Below are positions 1 to 14,369 of a stretch of DNA of 64,000 nucleotides, one piece after another (within the stretch, counting starts at the first letter, position 1; every line of letters starts with the position of its first letter). The stretch spans positions 6,409,672-6,473,671 of the forward strand of contig KB906767.1 in assembly GCA_000381625.1 (NCBI GenBank). The letters are read 5' to 3'. The position numbers were made by a program, and so were the translations under genes. The DNA comes from Bryobacterales bacterium KBS 96 (lineage in GTDB: Bacteria; Acidobacteriota; Terriglobia; Bryobacterales; Bryobacteraceae). The notes beneath the pieces are model-generated. The model searched no databases and was not told where the DNA came from. It worked only from the letters and a program-made list of their open reading frames with translations.

Positions 1-130
1 GCACGCCTTTGTGGCGCACGCTTCATTGTGCTGGCGGGCAGTTCACTGCCTGCTCCCGTCGAACTGAATTGGACATCCGGCGATCGCGCCGCACGTTGCG
101 CTTTCGCGCCGGCGGCAATCGAATTTGCGG

Positions 131-511
131 TCACGCTCTACCGCGAATGCGGTCAAGTTCGCGGCGGTTACGCTTCGAGGGCCTGCCTTCGTGAAACGCT
201 TCGAAATGCGGCATCGCTTTGTGCTCATCCGCCAGCTTCTGCCGTAATGTCTTGCTCGCTTCGGTCTCAAGATAGAGCGTCCGCGCCACCGTCGCCGGAC
301 CCCGCATCTCGCTCAGAAGCAAGACCTCCACCTGAAACTCGCCGCTGTCGTTCTTAATTTGCAGAAGGTCGCCGGCGCGCACTTCGCGCGAAGGCTTGGC
401 TTTCTGTCCATTGCACTCAATCCTGCCGAGTTCGCAGGCTCGGGCAGCGATCGCGCGCGTTTTGAAGAAGCGGGCGGCCCAAAGCCACTTGTCCATCCTC
501 ACGCGGTCCAT
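131..511 (-). CDS. S4-domain RNA-binding protein, Hsp15/HslR-like
   Basis: The 126-aa product begins MDKWLWAARFFKTR within its first residues, the typical opening of the S4 RNA-binding fold in the Hsp15 (HslR) family. The S4 core (about residues 6-65) contains the ACELGRIECNG turn and ends in RAGDLLQI. The tail is basic (RPSKRNRRELDR), as in Hsp15. E. coli Hsp15 (133 aa) binds free 50S subunits that carry a stalled nascent chain; the same ribosome-recycling role is inferred here. The start is placed at the ATG at 511 rather than 562, because the extra 17 residues have no family character. An ATG at 496 is also possible, but the GAGG before it lies directly against the start. Upstream toward the IS element there is about 170 bp with no gene, and nothing recognisable in bases 1-130. 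Confidence 0.85.
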   Translation of the reverse strand: MDRVRMDKWLWAARFFKTRAIAARACELGRIECNGQKAKPSREVRAGDLLQIKNDSGEFQVEVLLLSEMRGPATVARTLYLETEASKTLRQKLADEHKAMPHFEAFHEGRPSKRNRRELDRIRGRA

Positions 512-735
512 GGTCCATTCTCGTACGTGACGGGATGTTTCTACAGCCCGAGGGCCACCCAAGTTGATGAAAACGGCGGCGTGCCAGCACCGGACCGCGA
601 CTGTGGAGGAGCGGACGCTTCAGCACCTTCAATGGTGGTTCTGTCGCAATACTCGTCACAATTAACATAAACGGCAATTTTGTTGACGCACTGGACTAGC
701 GCGTAATTCCTGAACGCGCATTTGGTTCGCGCCGC

Positions 736-768
736 GAGGATGCCCGCTTTCTAGTTGAAACGCGCGAC
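736..768. repeat. left terminal inverted repeat of the IS256-family element
   Basis: The block GAGGATGCCCG followed six bases later by TAGTTGAAACGCGCGAC matches the reverse complement of 2134-2166 except in the short spacer. It lies directly inside the 8-bp target duplication at 728-735. Confidence 0.88.
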
Positions 769-783
769 GGAATTTCCTCCTGA

Positions 784-2079
784 TCATGCCACAGTGGCGT
801 GACGAAGAGGGAGACCTTTGATGACCGCGAGCTCCAATTCTTTGACGAGGATGGGAATCTCACGATAACCATGCACTCGATTCCATCTGGACTCTGCCCA
901 TAACAAGCCGCTGGCAACCCAGCGGAGATGTTGATCGCCGCCCTGCCAGCGCTTCACATTGCGGCACACGGTCTCCACGATGGAGAAGGCAGATTCGATC
1001 GGGTTGGTGCTCGCCAAGCTGGTCCGTAGTCGCGGCGGCACACGCAAGCGGTGAACCGTGAGGGTGTCTTCCAGACCTTCTTCCAGACTTCGGGCAGCGC
1101 TCGGATTCAAAGCCATCAATTCTCGGAGGAGACGCAGCAACGCTCGTCGGGCATCGATATACTCGCGCATCCCGTAAGCACTGAGCAGCTTTTGCCGGAC
1201 GTGCGCCTGGTGCTCCTCGGTGAGGTGATCGACCACGTTTCGGACCTTGTGGACTTGACAACGTTGGATGAACCCTGCCTTCCCAGCGGTCCGCCGGACC
1301 GCGGCCGAGAGCGCCTTGCCACCATCTAAGACATACAGCCGTGGAACTTCGAAATCCACGCCTCGCTCCCGCAACTCGTCCAATAGCTGCTTCACCACCG
1401 TGGTGTTCTCGGTGGCGCCTTGCCGCAGCCCCAACACCAGCTTTTGGCCGTGCACCGTGATGCCTAACACGGTGATCAACTGTTGGTCGTCAAAGTTCGT
1501 TCCGTCGATCATCATCGCGCAGAACGCATATTCGCGGAGCGGTCGCGCCAGCAATTTGTCCAAACGTTCCCGGCTGGCCTCAATAAAGTGCTCGCTGATG
1601 GTGGACTTCTGGATCCCATACGCCTGTTCTAATTCTTTGACCACGGCGTTGTACCGGCGGGTCGTGATCCCGTGCATCATCTTTTGCCATACCGACTCCT
1701 CCATCAGCGAGGCGCGCTGCAGCAACTCGTAGCTGCCCAGCGGCACTTCTCGTTTTCTGGTGTCGCGCACTCGCGGCCTCTGCAGCGGAATCTTCTGCCC
1801 ACCCACCACGCAATAGCCAGGTTCACTGCCCCAGCGATTGTTCATCCGCGCCGCGTTGGCTCGGTTCTTCTCTCCCACCAATGCCGTCACTTCGTGTCCC
1901 ATCACGCTTTCGGCCAGCTTGGTGAAAGCGGCCATCGCCACGTTCATCAATCCACGCTGGATCAGATCAAGAACCTCTTTGAGTGGAATCACCAATTGGA
2001 TCGGTTGGTTCTCTTCGGCAGCGAACTGACGGAATTTCTGTACCGCACGTTGTTTGTCAATCTGGTATCGTTTCTTCAT
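784..2079 (-). CDS. IS256-family (mutator-type) transposase
   Basis: The 431-aa DDE transposase moves the surrounding element by a cut-and-paste or copy-out mechanism. Visible catalytic positions are the Asp in MIDGTNF, the Asp in YVLDGGKAL and the Glu in TNPIESAF, the normal DDE layout of the family. The CQVHKVRNV block between the second Asp and the Glu is also characteristic. Length is normal for IS256 (about 400-430 aa). The start was set at the ATG at 2079, preceded by AAGGAGAG with 7-nt spacing. A longer reading to 2226 runs through the right inverted repeat and out of the element, so it is rejected. No frameshift or stop is seen. Confidence 0.92.
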   Translation of the reverse strand: MKKRYQIDKQRAVQKFRQFAAEENQPIQLVIPLKEVLDLIQRGLMNVAMAAFTKLAESVMGHEVTALVGEKNRANAARMNNRWGSEPGYCVVGGQKIPLQRPRVRDTRKREVPLGSYELLQRASLMEESVWQKMMHGITTRRYNAVVKELEQAYGIQKSTISEHFIEASRERLDKLLARPLREYAFCAMMIDGTNFDDQQLITVLGITVHGQKLVLGLRQGATENTTVVKQLLDELRERGVDFEVPRLYVLDGGKALSAAVRRTAGKAGFIQRCQVHKVRNVVDHLTEEHQAHVRQKLLSAYGMREYIDARRALLRLLRELMALNPSAARSLEEGLEDTLTVHRLRVPPRLRTSLASTNPIESAFSIVETVCRNVKRWQGGDQHLRWVASGLLWAESRWNRVHGYREIPILVKELELAVIKGLPLRHATVA

Positions 2080-2133
2080 CTGCGACTCTCCTTGCAAACA
2101 CATTTGCCGGAGCCTATCACCGCTCCGGCGAGA

Positions 2134-2166
2134 GTCGCGCGTTTCAACTAAATTCCGGGCATCCTC
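2134..2166. repeat. right terminal inverted repeat of the IS256-family element
   Basis: This is the reverse-complement partner of 736-768. It lies upstream of the transposase start and is followed by the target-duplication copy at 2167-2174. Confidence 0.88.
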
Positions 2167-2376
2167 CGCGCCGCCGTTTGTCAGTTCCATTTTTTTCTTC
2201 TCTCGAATCAACCACTTACCCATCATGCCCTTTGCCGCTCATGCTACTGTTTTTCCGAGCCCGGGAACTGCCTGCTTCCGGCTCTCCGCATCGCGGTTGA
2301 GCGACGCAAAATTCGAAACCGAGCTGGAAGCATAAGCGACCAGTTTAGGTATCGCCTCTCACTACAGGAGATCCTC

Positions 2377-3048
2377 ATGTCCACGGCAGCTCAACTCGCC
2401 GCCAACCTGGCGAACGCGCAATCCTCCACCGGTCCAAAATCCGAAGAAGGGAAAAAGCGCTCTTCTCTCAACGCACTGAAAACCGGACTCACCGGCCGCA
2501 CCATTCTGATGCCCGGTGATGATGCCCAGTCGTACCAGGACCACGTTTGCCGCTTCATCGATGAGTTCGAACCGGCCACCGCCCGCGAGGAAGAATTGGT
2601 CCAATCCATGGCGGACACACGCTGGCGTCTGCTGCGTATTCCGGCCCTCGAAGCCAACATCTACGCTTTTGGTGCGCTCGAATTCGCGGAGAAATTCAGC
2701 GCCGAAGCCGGTCCCGTTGCCGCCGGACTCATCCAGGCTCATACCTTCCTCGCCTACCAGAAGCAGTTCAACAATCTCGCCATGCAGGAAGCGCGCCTGT
2801 GCCGCCGGTTCGAAAAGGAAATGGCCGAACTGAAGCAACTTCAGACGGAACGTATCGACCGCGAACGCCGTGAACTCGATGAGGCCGCCCGCTTCTATCT
2901 GGTCGCCAAACAGGAAAACAAGCCGTTCGATGCCGCCGAATTTGGCTTCGAATTTTCAACTGAACAAATCGAAGTTTACCTCAAGCAACGGACAGCCCGG
3001 ATTCCGGTTCCGGTCATCCCCAAAGCGGCCTCAAGCTCTGAATCGTGA
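2377..3048 (+). CDS. orphan protein of the acidobacterial 'STGP..EGK' family
   Basis: The function is unknown. The 223-aa product starts with AAQLAANLANAQSSTGPKS followed by EGKKRSSLNALKTGL. From memory, this motif opens a large, multi-copy family of hypothetical proteins in Acidobacteria and Planctomycetes. The rest is strongly charged and predicted mainly helical, with heptad-like stretches around residues 125-180 (QTERIDRERRELDEAARF). There is no signal peptide or membrane segment. A good ribosome site (AGGAG, 7 nt before ATG) supports the start. The gene stands alone between the IS256 element and a 290-bp noncoding stretch (3049-3338). The TGPK..EGK..SS..NALK..L motif might bind nucleic acid, but that is only a guess. 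Confidence 0.8.
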   Translation: MSTAAQLAANLANAQSSTGPKSEEGKKRSSLNALKTGLTGRTILMPGDDAQSYQDHVCRFIDEFEPATAREEELVQSMADTRWRLLRIPALEANIYAFGALEFAEKFSAEAGPVAAGLIQAHTFLAYQKQFNNLAMQEARLCRRFEKEMAELKQLQTERIDRERRELDEAARFYLVAKQENKPFDAAEFGFEFSTEQIEVYLKQRTARIPVPVIPKAASSSES

Positions 3049-3338
3049 ACTCCACTGGCCTCTTCGTGGCGCAGACACTTTGTCGGCCGCGCCGGGACTC
3101 ATCTCGGTGCTTGCCGGAGATTTTGTTACATTCCCGTGTTCCCGAATCTGATGGCGAAGAACATAACGCTACAAATGTTTTGTTTACCCGGAGGCCAGGA
3201 AAGTAAGTGACAGTGCGCCATCACCCGGCTTTTCGGACATTCGGCAAAATCTGAAGATCGCGGCTAAGGCGCCCGCCCCGCTGGCAGTACCAGCCACTGA
3301 GTTGTTCGATATGATGTAGCCCCTACGCCGGGAGATAA

Positions 3339-3737
3339 TTGATTGTGGCGAATGTGCAAAAGACGCAAACAGCTATCCCACGGAAACTGATTCGCCAAAT
3401 TACGAAGGATGCTGCGCGACCGAACCAGCTTCGGGACGCCGCGTTCCGGCGAATGATCCGTTCTATCCCCAGGGGCAAAGTCGCCACATATGGCCAGGTG
3501 GCAGCTGCTGCGGGATATCCTCTGTATCACCGTGCCGTGGCGCGGCTTCTTCGAACTGCTCCCGTCGGTTCACTTCCGTGGCAGCGGGTCGTAGGGTCGG
3601 GAGGTGAGATCAAACTTCGTTTTGAATCGGGTGCGGAGCAGCGCCTCTGCCTCGAGATGGAGGGAGTTAAGTTTCGCGGCCGTAGGGTGGACCTCGCCTC
3701 TCACCAGCATGTGTTCAGAGGTTGGGAACTGGAATAG
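3339..3737 (+). CDS. alkyltransferase-like protein (ATL), MGMT C-terminal fold
   Basis: This 132-aa protein has the DNA-binding half of O6-alkylguanine-DNA alkyltransferase: RSIPRGKVATYGQVA (helix-turn-helix entry), then HRAVARLLR with the Arg used for nucleotide flipping. The active-site PCHRVV becomes PWQRVV, with Trp81 where the acceptor Cys should be. That is the hallmark of ATL proteins, which bind O6-alkylguanine without transferring the alkyl group and hand the lesion to nucleotide excision repair. The start is a TTG at 3339 after GGGAGA; a GTG at 3345 is the alternative. It converges on a uracil-DNA-glycosylase-like gene, so the two may form a small DNA-damage locus. Confidence 0.87.
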   Translation: MIVANVQKTQTAIPRKLIRQITKDAARPNQLRDAAFRRMIRSIPRGKVATYGQVAAAAGYPLYHRAVARLLRTAPVGSLPWQRVVGSGGEIKLRFESGAEQRLCLEMEGVKFRGRRVDLASHQHVFRGWELE

Positions 3738-3768
3738 TTAACCTCCGATTCCGAAATTTTTTCATCTT

Positions 3769-4347
3769 CTAACGCGATCCTGGCGACAAGAGGGCAGAAC
3801 CTTCTTCGACTCTGAGGCGCCGGATGACAGGCACAAGAGCGCTGATAAACGCCTCGCGATACTTCGACCACCTTCCGGGATAGGGGAATTGAAGAATTTG
3901 ACCCTGCCAGTTTGCCCGTGCAACAGCATTTTCCACGTTACCGGCGATAGAGCGGAGCACTGGAGCGATGATTCCCGGCTGAAAGCGCGTGATCTCCCGA
4001 GCAAGAAGCTTTTCGCCGTTGCGGCACATCGCCCGCCGTAAAGACACGTCGAGGCGGTCGATGGGTTCATGGCTCAGGTCCGTCAGATAGCAGCCGCGCG
4101 CGCGAAATTCCGTAAGAAAATTCTCGTCGTCAATTTTGGAGTCGGCAATCTGAAAGGCCATACGCATGGCGCGATACAAACCGGAATCTCCGGAATAGAA
4201 AAACCGCCCTGATGCCGGTGGCGACTCGCCGACAAACAGCAATTGGATACGCGGCGGCCGGAAGCATTGCCGCAGTCTTTCGCGTTCGCGTCTCGTTCTC
4301 ACAACCATCTGGCGATGTCCACGCAGCGTTGAACGGAGGCGCCACAC
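3769..4347 (-). CDS. uracil-DNA glycosylase superfamily protein
   Basis: The 192-aa product contains LLFVGESPPASGRFFY (about residues 36-51), which matches the first active-site loop of the UDG superfamily (GEAPG/GESPP type). It then has LYRAMRMAF and a later PGIIAPVL strand, and ends in FPYPGRWSKYREAF, the position where DNA-binding loop residues occur in related proteins. The likely role is removal of uracil or another deaminated base from DNA. Sequence identity to classic families 1-5 looks low, so substrate specificity is unknown and it may be one of the uncharacterised UDG-like clades. An alternative start is the Met at residue 14. About 200 bp with no gene (4348-4551) separates it from the next gene. 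Confidence 0.62.
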   Translation of the reverse strand: MWRLRSTLRGHRQMVVRTRRERERLRQCFRPPRIQLLFVGESPPASGRFFYSGDSGLYRAMRMAFQIADSKIDDENFLTEFRARGCYLTDLSHEPIDRLDVSLRRAMCRNGEKLLAREITRFQPGIIAPVLRSIAGNVENAVARANWQGQILQFPYPGRWSKYREAFISALVPVIRRLRVEEGSALLSPGSR

Positions 4348-4551
4348 AACTTGGCCGTGTGAATAAGGCTCATTAAAATATCGCCAACCTGTGCTCTATT
4401 CGGCGTCTTGTAAAACAGCGCATTCTTGCGATGCAAAACCGGGTTTCAGAACTCGCTCATAGAAATTGTTATCGAGTGGTGCGTTCGCCTCTCGTAGAAA
4501 GGCGTTCAGCCAGCGCCAATGGCGGAGCAGATACGTGCGGCAGTCGATCGC

Positions 4552-6663
4552 TCACAAATACAACTTCGGCAGATACTCGATTTGCTCGTGAAACGGCTGC
4601 ATGCTGCCGTCCGCGACGGCGTACAGCCGCTCGTGGCTCGCAATAGCCGCCGTGCTCATCTCCTCGTATGGCTTGTTACAAACATCGAGAAAGCCAATGT
4701 TATAGTTTTCGCCGTCGGACCGCCCGAGCGCGGATTCGTCGTAGAGAGTGAACCAGTGTGCGCCTACGCACCAAGGGTCCGCTGCGGCGTCTTCAATGTA
4801 GTTCCGATACGCCTTCCCGCGGTCTGCCTGATTCTTCAGGCGCCCGATGCCCGATGCTGGCAACCCCACATCCAATGCCCCGAAATGATATTCGCCCACC
4901 ATCACCGGTATGCCCAGCATGGAGTGGATCTTCCCGGCGACATCACGCGGCAGGTTTTCGCGGTAGCAGTTCAGGCTAAAGACATCGAAAAATTTCATTC
5001 CTTCCACTGCCCATTCCGGTGGAATGCCTGCCCAGCGCATGCCCAGATTGAGGTGATGAGGATCTGCTTGCTTGCAGGCCTTGGACAACACCGAGAAATA
5101 CCGTTCCACCATGCGCACGCTAAACGCTTGCAGATCGCTTACTGCCGGCGCGCTCAGCTCTCCGCTCCACTTTCCGTTTGCGATGCGGTCGAACGTGACC
5201 GGCTGTCGCCACGCCGCCGCAAGCGCGGACTCCGAGCCATATTTCTCCTTCAGAAATCGCGCGAGTTCTCTTCGCGTGGCGCACGATTCCGTGTTGTAGA
5301 GCATGCCCGACCCTGGGGTCTCACTGCGAAATCCCCACGTGGGCTCGTTCATCAGAAAATATCCGATCAGAGCGGGGTCGTTGGCCATCTCGCGAAGCGG
5401 GGCGGCATAGTCGGCGGCATCCGCCTCGAATCCTGGATGGAAAACATCCGGAAAATCGCGATAGATCGCGCCGGAGCGCTTCCCGCGAAATTCCATCGGC
5501 CGGACATAAGGAAACCGCGCGGCGCTCGCAAATTTCCAATCGGACCAGTTGCCGACCGTGTTGAAGCGCAGCCGTTTCATTTCCGACAGCGCGATGCGTG
5601 ACCACTTGTCCTTCCAATCATCGCGCCCGAATGCGCGGATCATATTGGCGGCGAGATAGTTCACCAGCTTGCCTTCGGCCTCGCCTCCGTCGACGGCGTC
5701 GTAAATCTCCGCAAATTCGCCTTTGGGATCGGGCCGCCAGCTCAACGCGCCCTCAATGCCGTCAAATCGAGCGTTCGTATCAACCCGGACGCAATCAAGC
5801 CCGGTGGACCAGAACGCATAGCCATCCGGGTCTACCAGCCACGAGCGGCGTCCATCTGTGTGCGTGCGAAAAAAGCCGGAGCCCTCACCCAATTTCTTCT
5901 TCTGCCAGCCGCCCCAAGCGGAGAACTCTTCGGGCCACTTGATGCCCGATACGTCTTCATACTGCTTCTGTATTCGGCCCTTGAGTTCCTGAATCGAGCG
6001 GGTCTTCGCCGGCCAATTGCGCTGTGCGCTTTGCCCGAATCGATCGAGTAATGCGCCCTTCGGCAGCGCGGGCTTCGATAGTTTAGGAACCTCACTCGTC
6101 GACATCATCGGTGCAGTCATGCACCACCGCACCGGATTCGGCCCCTTGCGAAGAATCTGCAAAGTCACGCGGTCCACCTTCGCCGGATCGACGCGATCGC
6201 CCGAAGCCATGGGTTTCAGGAAGGCGCCTTCGCGATCGATCATCCAGCGATTCTGGTTCAGCAGTTCAAGCGGCAGCCGCATGCGGAGCGAACACTGGGT
6301 CAGGGCGCCGAACGTGAAGCGGAACGTAGGTCCTCCCGCCTCTTCCTGCAAAAGCAAAACGAATACCGCGAGGGCATCGCCATCCAGCAGCATGTCCGCC
6401 GCGATGTACCTTACATTTGCCAGCGCTCCTGGTTTAAGCCGGTAGACGAGGCCGTCGCCTCCGGCCCCCGCAACGTACCAGGCCGCGTTCGGTATCGGAG
6501 TCTTGCCGGCCTCTGTTGAAATGGCTCCCTTCATCTCCGGGTCGCCGAGCCGATCGCTCGCTGCGGCGCGGGCGGAAAATCCAATCGGGACAACCATTGC
6601 GCTGGCGGCGGCGCTCAAAAATTCTCGTCGTTTCAAACACACCCCCGCGCTCCGGACTCGCAA
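4552..6663 (-). CDS. exported agarase-like glycoside hydrolase (GH50-like, clan A)
   Basis: The 703-aa protein starts with a twin-arginine-type leader (KRREFLSAAASAMV), so it is probably exported folded. The centre has SGFFRTHTDGRRSWLVDPDG and FWSTGLDCVR, as in beta-agarase-type GH50 enzymes, followed by a TIM-barrel region. The probable acid/base Glu is in GYFLMNEPTWGF and the probable nucleophile Glu is in VMVGEYHFGALDVG. Residues 50-220 form an N-terminal beta-rich domain. Length is in the normal GH50 range. The real substrate may be another galactan or a plant or microbial polysaccharide; GH50 is my best match, and GH42- or GH5-like families are alternatives. No transporter is linked directly. 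Confidence 0.65.
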   Translation of the reverse strand: MRVRSAGVCLKRREFLSAAASAMVVPIGFSARAAASDRLGDPEMKGAISTEAGKTPIPNAAWYVAGAGGDGLVYRLKPGALANVRYIAADMLLDGDALAVFVLLLQEEAGGPTFRFTFGALTQCSLRMRLPLELLNQNRWMIDREGAFLKPMASGDRVDPAKVDRVTLQILRKGPNPVRWCMTAPMMSTSEVPKLSKPALPKGALLDRFGQSAQRNWPAKTRSIQELKGRIQKQYEDVSGIKWPEEFSAWGGWQKKKLGEGSGFFRTHTDGRRSWLVDPDGYAFWSTGLDCVRVDTNARFDGIEGALSWRPDPKGEFAEIYDAVDGGEAEGKLVNYLAANMIRAFGRDDWKDKWSRIALSEMKRLRFNTVGNWSDWKFASAARFPYVRPMEFRGKRSGAIYRDFPDVFHPGFEADAADYAAPLREMANDPALIGYFLMNEPTWGFRSETPGSGMLYNTESCATRRELARFLKEKYGSESALAAAWRQPVTFDRIANGKWSGELSAPAVSDLQAFSVRMVERYFSVLSKACKQADPHHLNLGMRWAGIPPEWAVEGMKFFDVFSLNCYRENLPRDVAGKIHSMLGIPVMVGEYHFGALDVGLPASGIGRLKNQADRGKAYRNYIEDAAADPWCVGAHWFTLYDESALGRSDGENYNIGFLDVCNKPYEEMSTAAIASHERLYAVADGSMQPFHEQIEYLPKLYL

Positions 6664-6717
6664 GCGCGATTCATCTATTCTATTGCCGATCGCCGGTTAA
6701 ATGGGAGAGACGGCACA

Positions 6718-8247
6718 TCAGTGGCGCGGCAGGGTGAATCGAAACGTTGAACCGTGGCCGGGTTCCGACTCAACCCAGATGCGTCCGCCATGGTGAGTAA
6801 CGATCTTCTTGCAAATCGCGAGCCCTAGTCCCGTGCCCGGGTGCTCACTTCTGCTGTGCAGGCGCTTGAACAGGCCAAAGATGAGCTCGTGATAATCCGG
6901 AGCAATGCCAATCCCGTTATCTTGCACGGCAAACAGCCATTCCGATTCCGTGGAGTCGAGTTTGATGCGAATTTCCGGGTCGGCTTCGCTGCGATAAGTG
7001 ATGGCGTTGCCGATCAGATTTTGAAACACTCTGGTGACCTGTAGGGCATCGCCCGAGACGACCGGCAGCCGATCGGAAACGATCCGTGCGCGAGCATCCA
7101 CAATTTTCTGCTCTAAATTCGCAAGCGCCTCATTTAAGGCGATATTGCAGTCGACTTTCGAAAAATGTTCCTCGCCTTGCGAGTCCAGCCGCGAGAGGGC
7201 GAGCACATCTTTTACGACGTCCTGCATACGTTTGGCATTTTCACTGATATAGCCGAGATATTGCGTCGCGTCTCCGTGGAGTTGCCCTTTTAACCGGCTG
7301 TCCAGCAATTGCGCGTATAGCGAAACAACGCGCATGGGTTCCTGGATATCGTGGCTCGCCGCGTATGCGAATTGGGCGAGTTCCTCGTTCGAACGGAGAA
7401 GTTCTTCCGTTCGCCGCTGGACACGTCTCTCCAATTCCGTGTTCAGGTTTCGGATTTCCTCATCTACCCGCTTTCGATCCGAAACGTCGCGGATCGCCGT
7501 TATCAACACAGGCCCATCCAGGTCCTCGAACGAGTTCAAGCTGATTTCGACCGGGAACGTTGTGCCATCCCGCCGCACTCCGGTCAATTCGCGTCCATGA
7601 ACCACAGCGTCACCGTACACGTCGGCTTGCTCGTTCGCGGCCGCGTTACGGTTCCAATCGGGAATGATGGCGTCTATCTTCCGTCCCAGCAATTCGTGCC
7701 GCGAATAATGGAATAGCGACTCCAGCCTCGAATTCACCAGCGCGATATCGCCGTTTTCATGGCACATCACCATGCCGTCCGGCGCCGCCTCCAGAACACA
7801 TCGCAGTTTCTCTTCTTCTCGCTTCAGAACCGTCGCCTGATCGCGCAGCACGCCGGCGTTCCGGCTCAATTCCACAAACACCGACACTTTGGAGCGTAGA
7901 ATCTCCGGGATAATTGGCTTGAACAAAAAGTCGACCGCGCCTAGATCGTATCCGCGGAACAAGTGCGCGTCGCTTCTGTAGGCGGTCAGAAAAATAATTG
8001 GAATCTGGCGGGACCGCGGCCGGCTCCGTATTAACTCCGCGGTCTCGAAGCCGTCCATGTCCGGCATCTTCACATCGAGCAAAACCGCGGCAAACTCGTC
8101 GCTCAGTAGATGCCTTAGCGCCTCCGTCCCTGAGCCGGCCAGCACCAATTCTCCACCCACGCCCTCAAGGGAGGCTTCGAGGGCGACTAAGTTCTCTGGT
8201 CTGTCGTCGACCAGAAGTATCTTAACCGGTCTTTCGTTTACGTACAC
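6718..8247 (-). CDS. response regulator-PAS-histidine kinase hybrid
   Basis: This 509-aa soluble signalling protein has a receiver domain at residues 8-125 with phospho-acceptor Asp58 and conserved Lys110, and a PAS/PAC domain at about 145-262. A short coiled coil (262-290) is followed by a HisKA domain with acceptor His299 in AASHDIQEP, then a HATPase domain (NLIGNAITY N-box, DNGIGIAP and GTGLGLAICKK boxes). Putting the receiver first suggests it is itself phosphorylated by an upstream kinase and then signals through its own kinase. The gene lies 24 bp downstream of the giant hybrid kinase on the same strand, so the two are probably co-transcribed and form a phosphorelay. No membrane segment is seen. 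Confidence 0.92.
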   Translation of the reverse strand: MYVNERPVKILLVDDRPENLVALEASLEGVGGELVLAGSGTEALRHLLSDEFAAVLLDVKMPDMDGFETAELIRSRPRSRQIPIIFLTAYRSDAHLFRGYDLGAVDFLFKPIIPEILRSKVSVFVELSRNAGVLRDQATVLKREEEKLRCVLEAAPDGMVMCHENGDIALVNSRLESLFHYSRHELLGRKIDAIIPDWNRNAAANEQADVYGDAVVHGRELTGVRRDGTTFPVEISLNSFEDLDGPVLITAIRDVSDRKRVDEEIRNLNTELERRVQRRTEELLRSNEELAQFAYAASHDIQEPMRVVSLYAQLLDSRLKGQLHGDATQYLGYISENAKRMQDVVKDVLALSRLDSQGEEHFSKVDCNIALNEALANLEQKIVDARARIVSDRLPVVSGDALQVTRVFQNLIGNAITYRSEADPEIRIKLDSTESEWLFAVQDNGIGIAPDYHELIFGLFKRLHSRSEHPGTGLGLAICKKIVTHHGGRIWVESEPGHGSTFRFTLPRH

Positions 8248-8271
8248 TTCGTATCGAGTTGAAACAACTTT

Positions 8272-14022
<5,751 letters not shown>

Positions 14023-14369
14023 AGGTCACTCCTAAACTTCTTGGATGAAAATCGCGATCACCCCACATACGGATGCAGCCGATCCGCGCGACGTGCTGAT
14101 TCAAGCACCTTGGCGTTTTCGCCATTTGTTTAAATCGCGGAGCGCGGCAGCAGCGCGAAAGGGACTAGCCGCATGGAGGCGTTTCAGAACCCATCCTGCA
14201 TCCAGTCAATTTACTATTGTCGCGCGAGGCGCGAGCGGCCCTATGCTATGCCGGAAACCTTCGCCCAAAACCCGCCGGCCGGCGTTCGCGAGAACCAAGT
14301 CCTACAATTCAGAATGAGCTACGGCTGGAAGACGGGAATACGGCTCGACTGAATTTGAATTGAAATCCG
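14023..14369. other. 347-bp divergent intergenic region
   Basis: This stretch lies between the divergently transcribed poly-HAMP kinase and the PQQ dehydrogenase. No convincing gene, RNA or repeat was recognised; small open frames on both strands lack ribosome sites and family character. It must contain the promoters for both flanking genes, but I could not assign -35/-10 boxes with confidence. Confidence 0.5.

Larger units (their letters stand above)
728..2174 (-). mobile_element. complete IS256-family insertion sequence with target duplication
   Basis: Two imperfect inverted repeats of about 33 bp bound the element: 736-768 on the left and 2134-2166 on the right. They share GAGGATGCCCG, then a divergent 5-6 bp block, then TAGTTGAAACGCGCGAC. 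Immediately outside both ends the same 8 bp, cgcgccgc, occurs (728-735 and 2167-2174). IS256 elements are known to make 8-9 bp duplications, so this is a complete, apparently recent insertion of about 1431 bp. It carries one transposase gene on the minus strand. The exact duplication and intact reading frame suggest it may still be mobile. Confidence 0.9.

Noticed and set aside
696-2226. Short minus-strand frame that would be restored by removing the IS256 element
   Set aside because: The joined frame would be only about 30-40 codons with no recognised features, so a disrupted gene cannot be claimed.
4519-5601. Plus-strand 360-codon frame opposite the agarase-like gene
   Set aside because: It is the antisense shadow of a gene with clear catalytic motifs and has no signature of its own.
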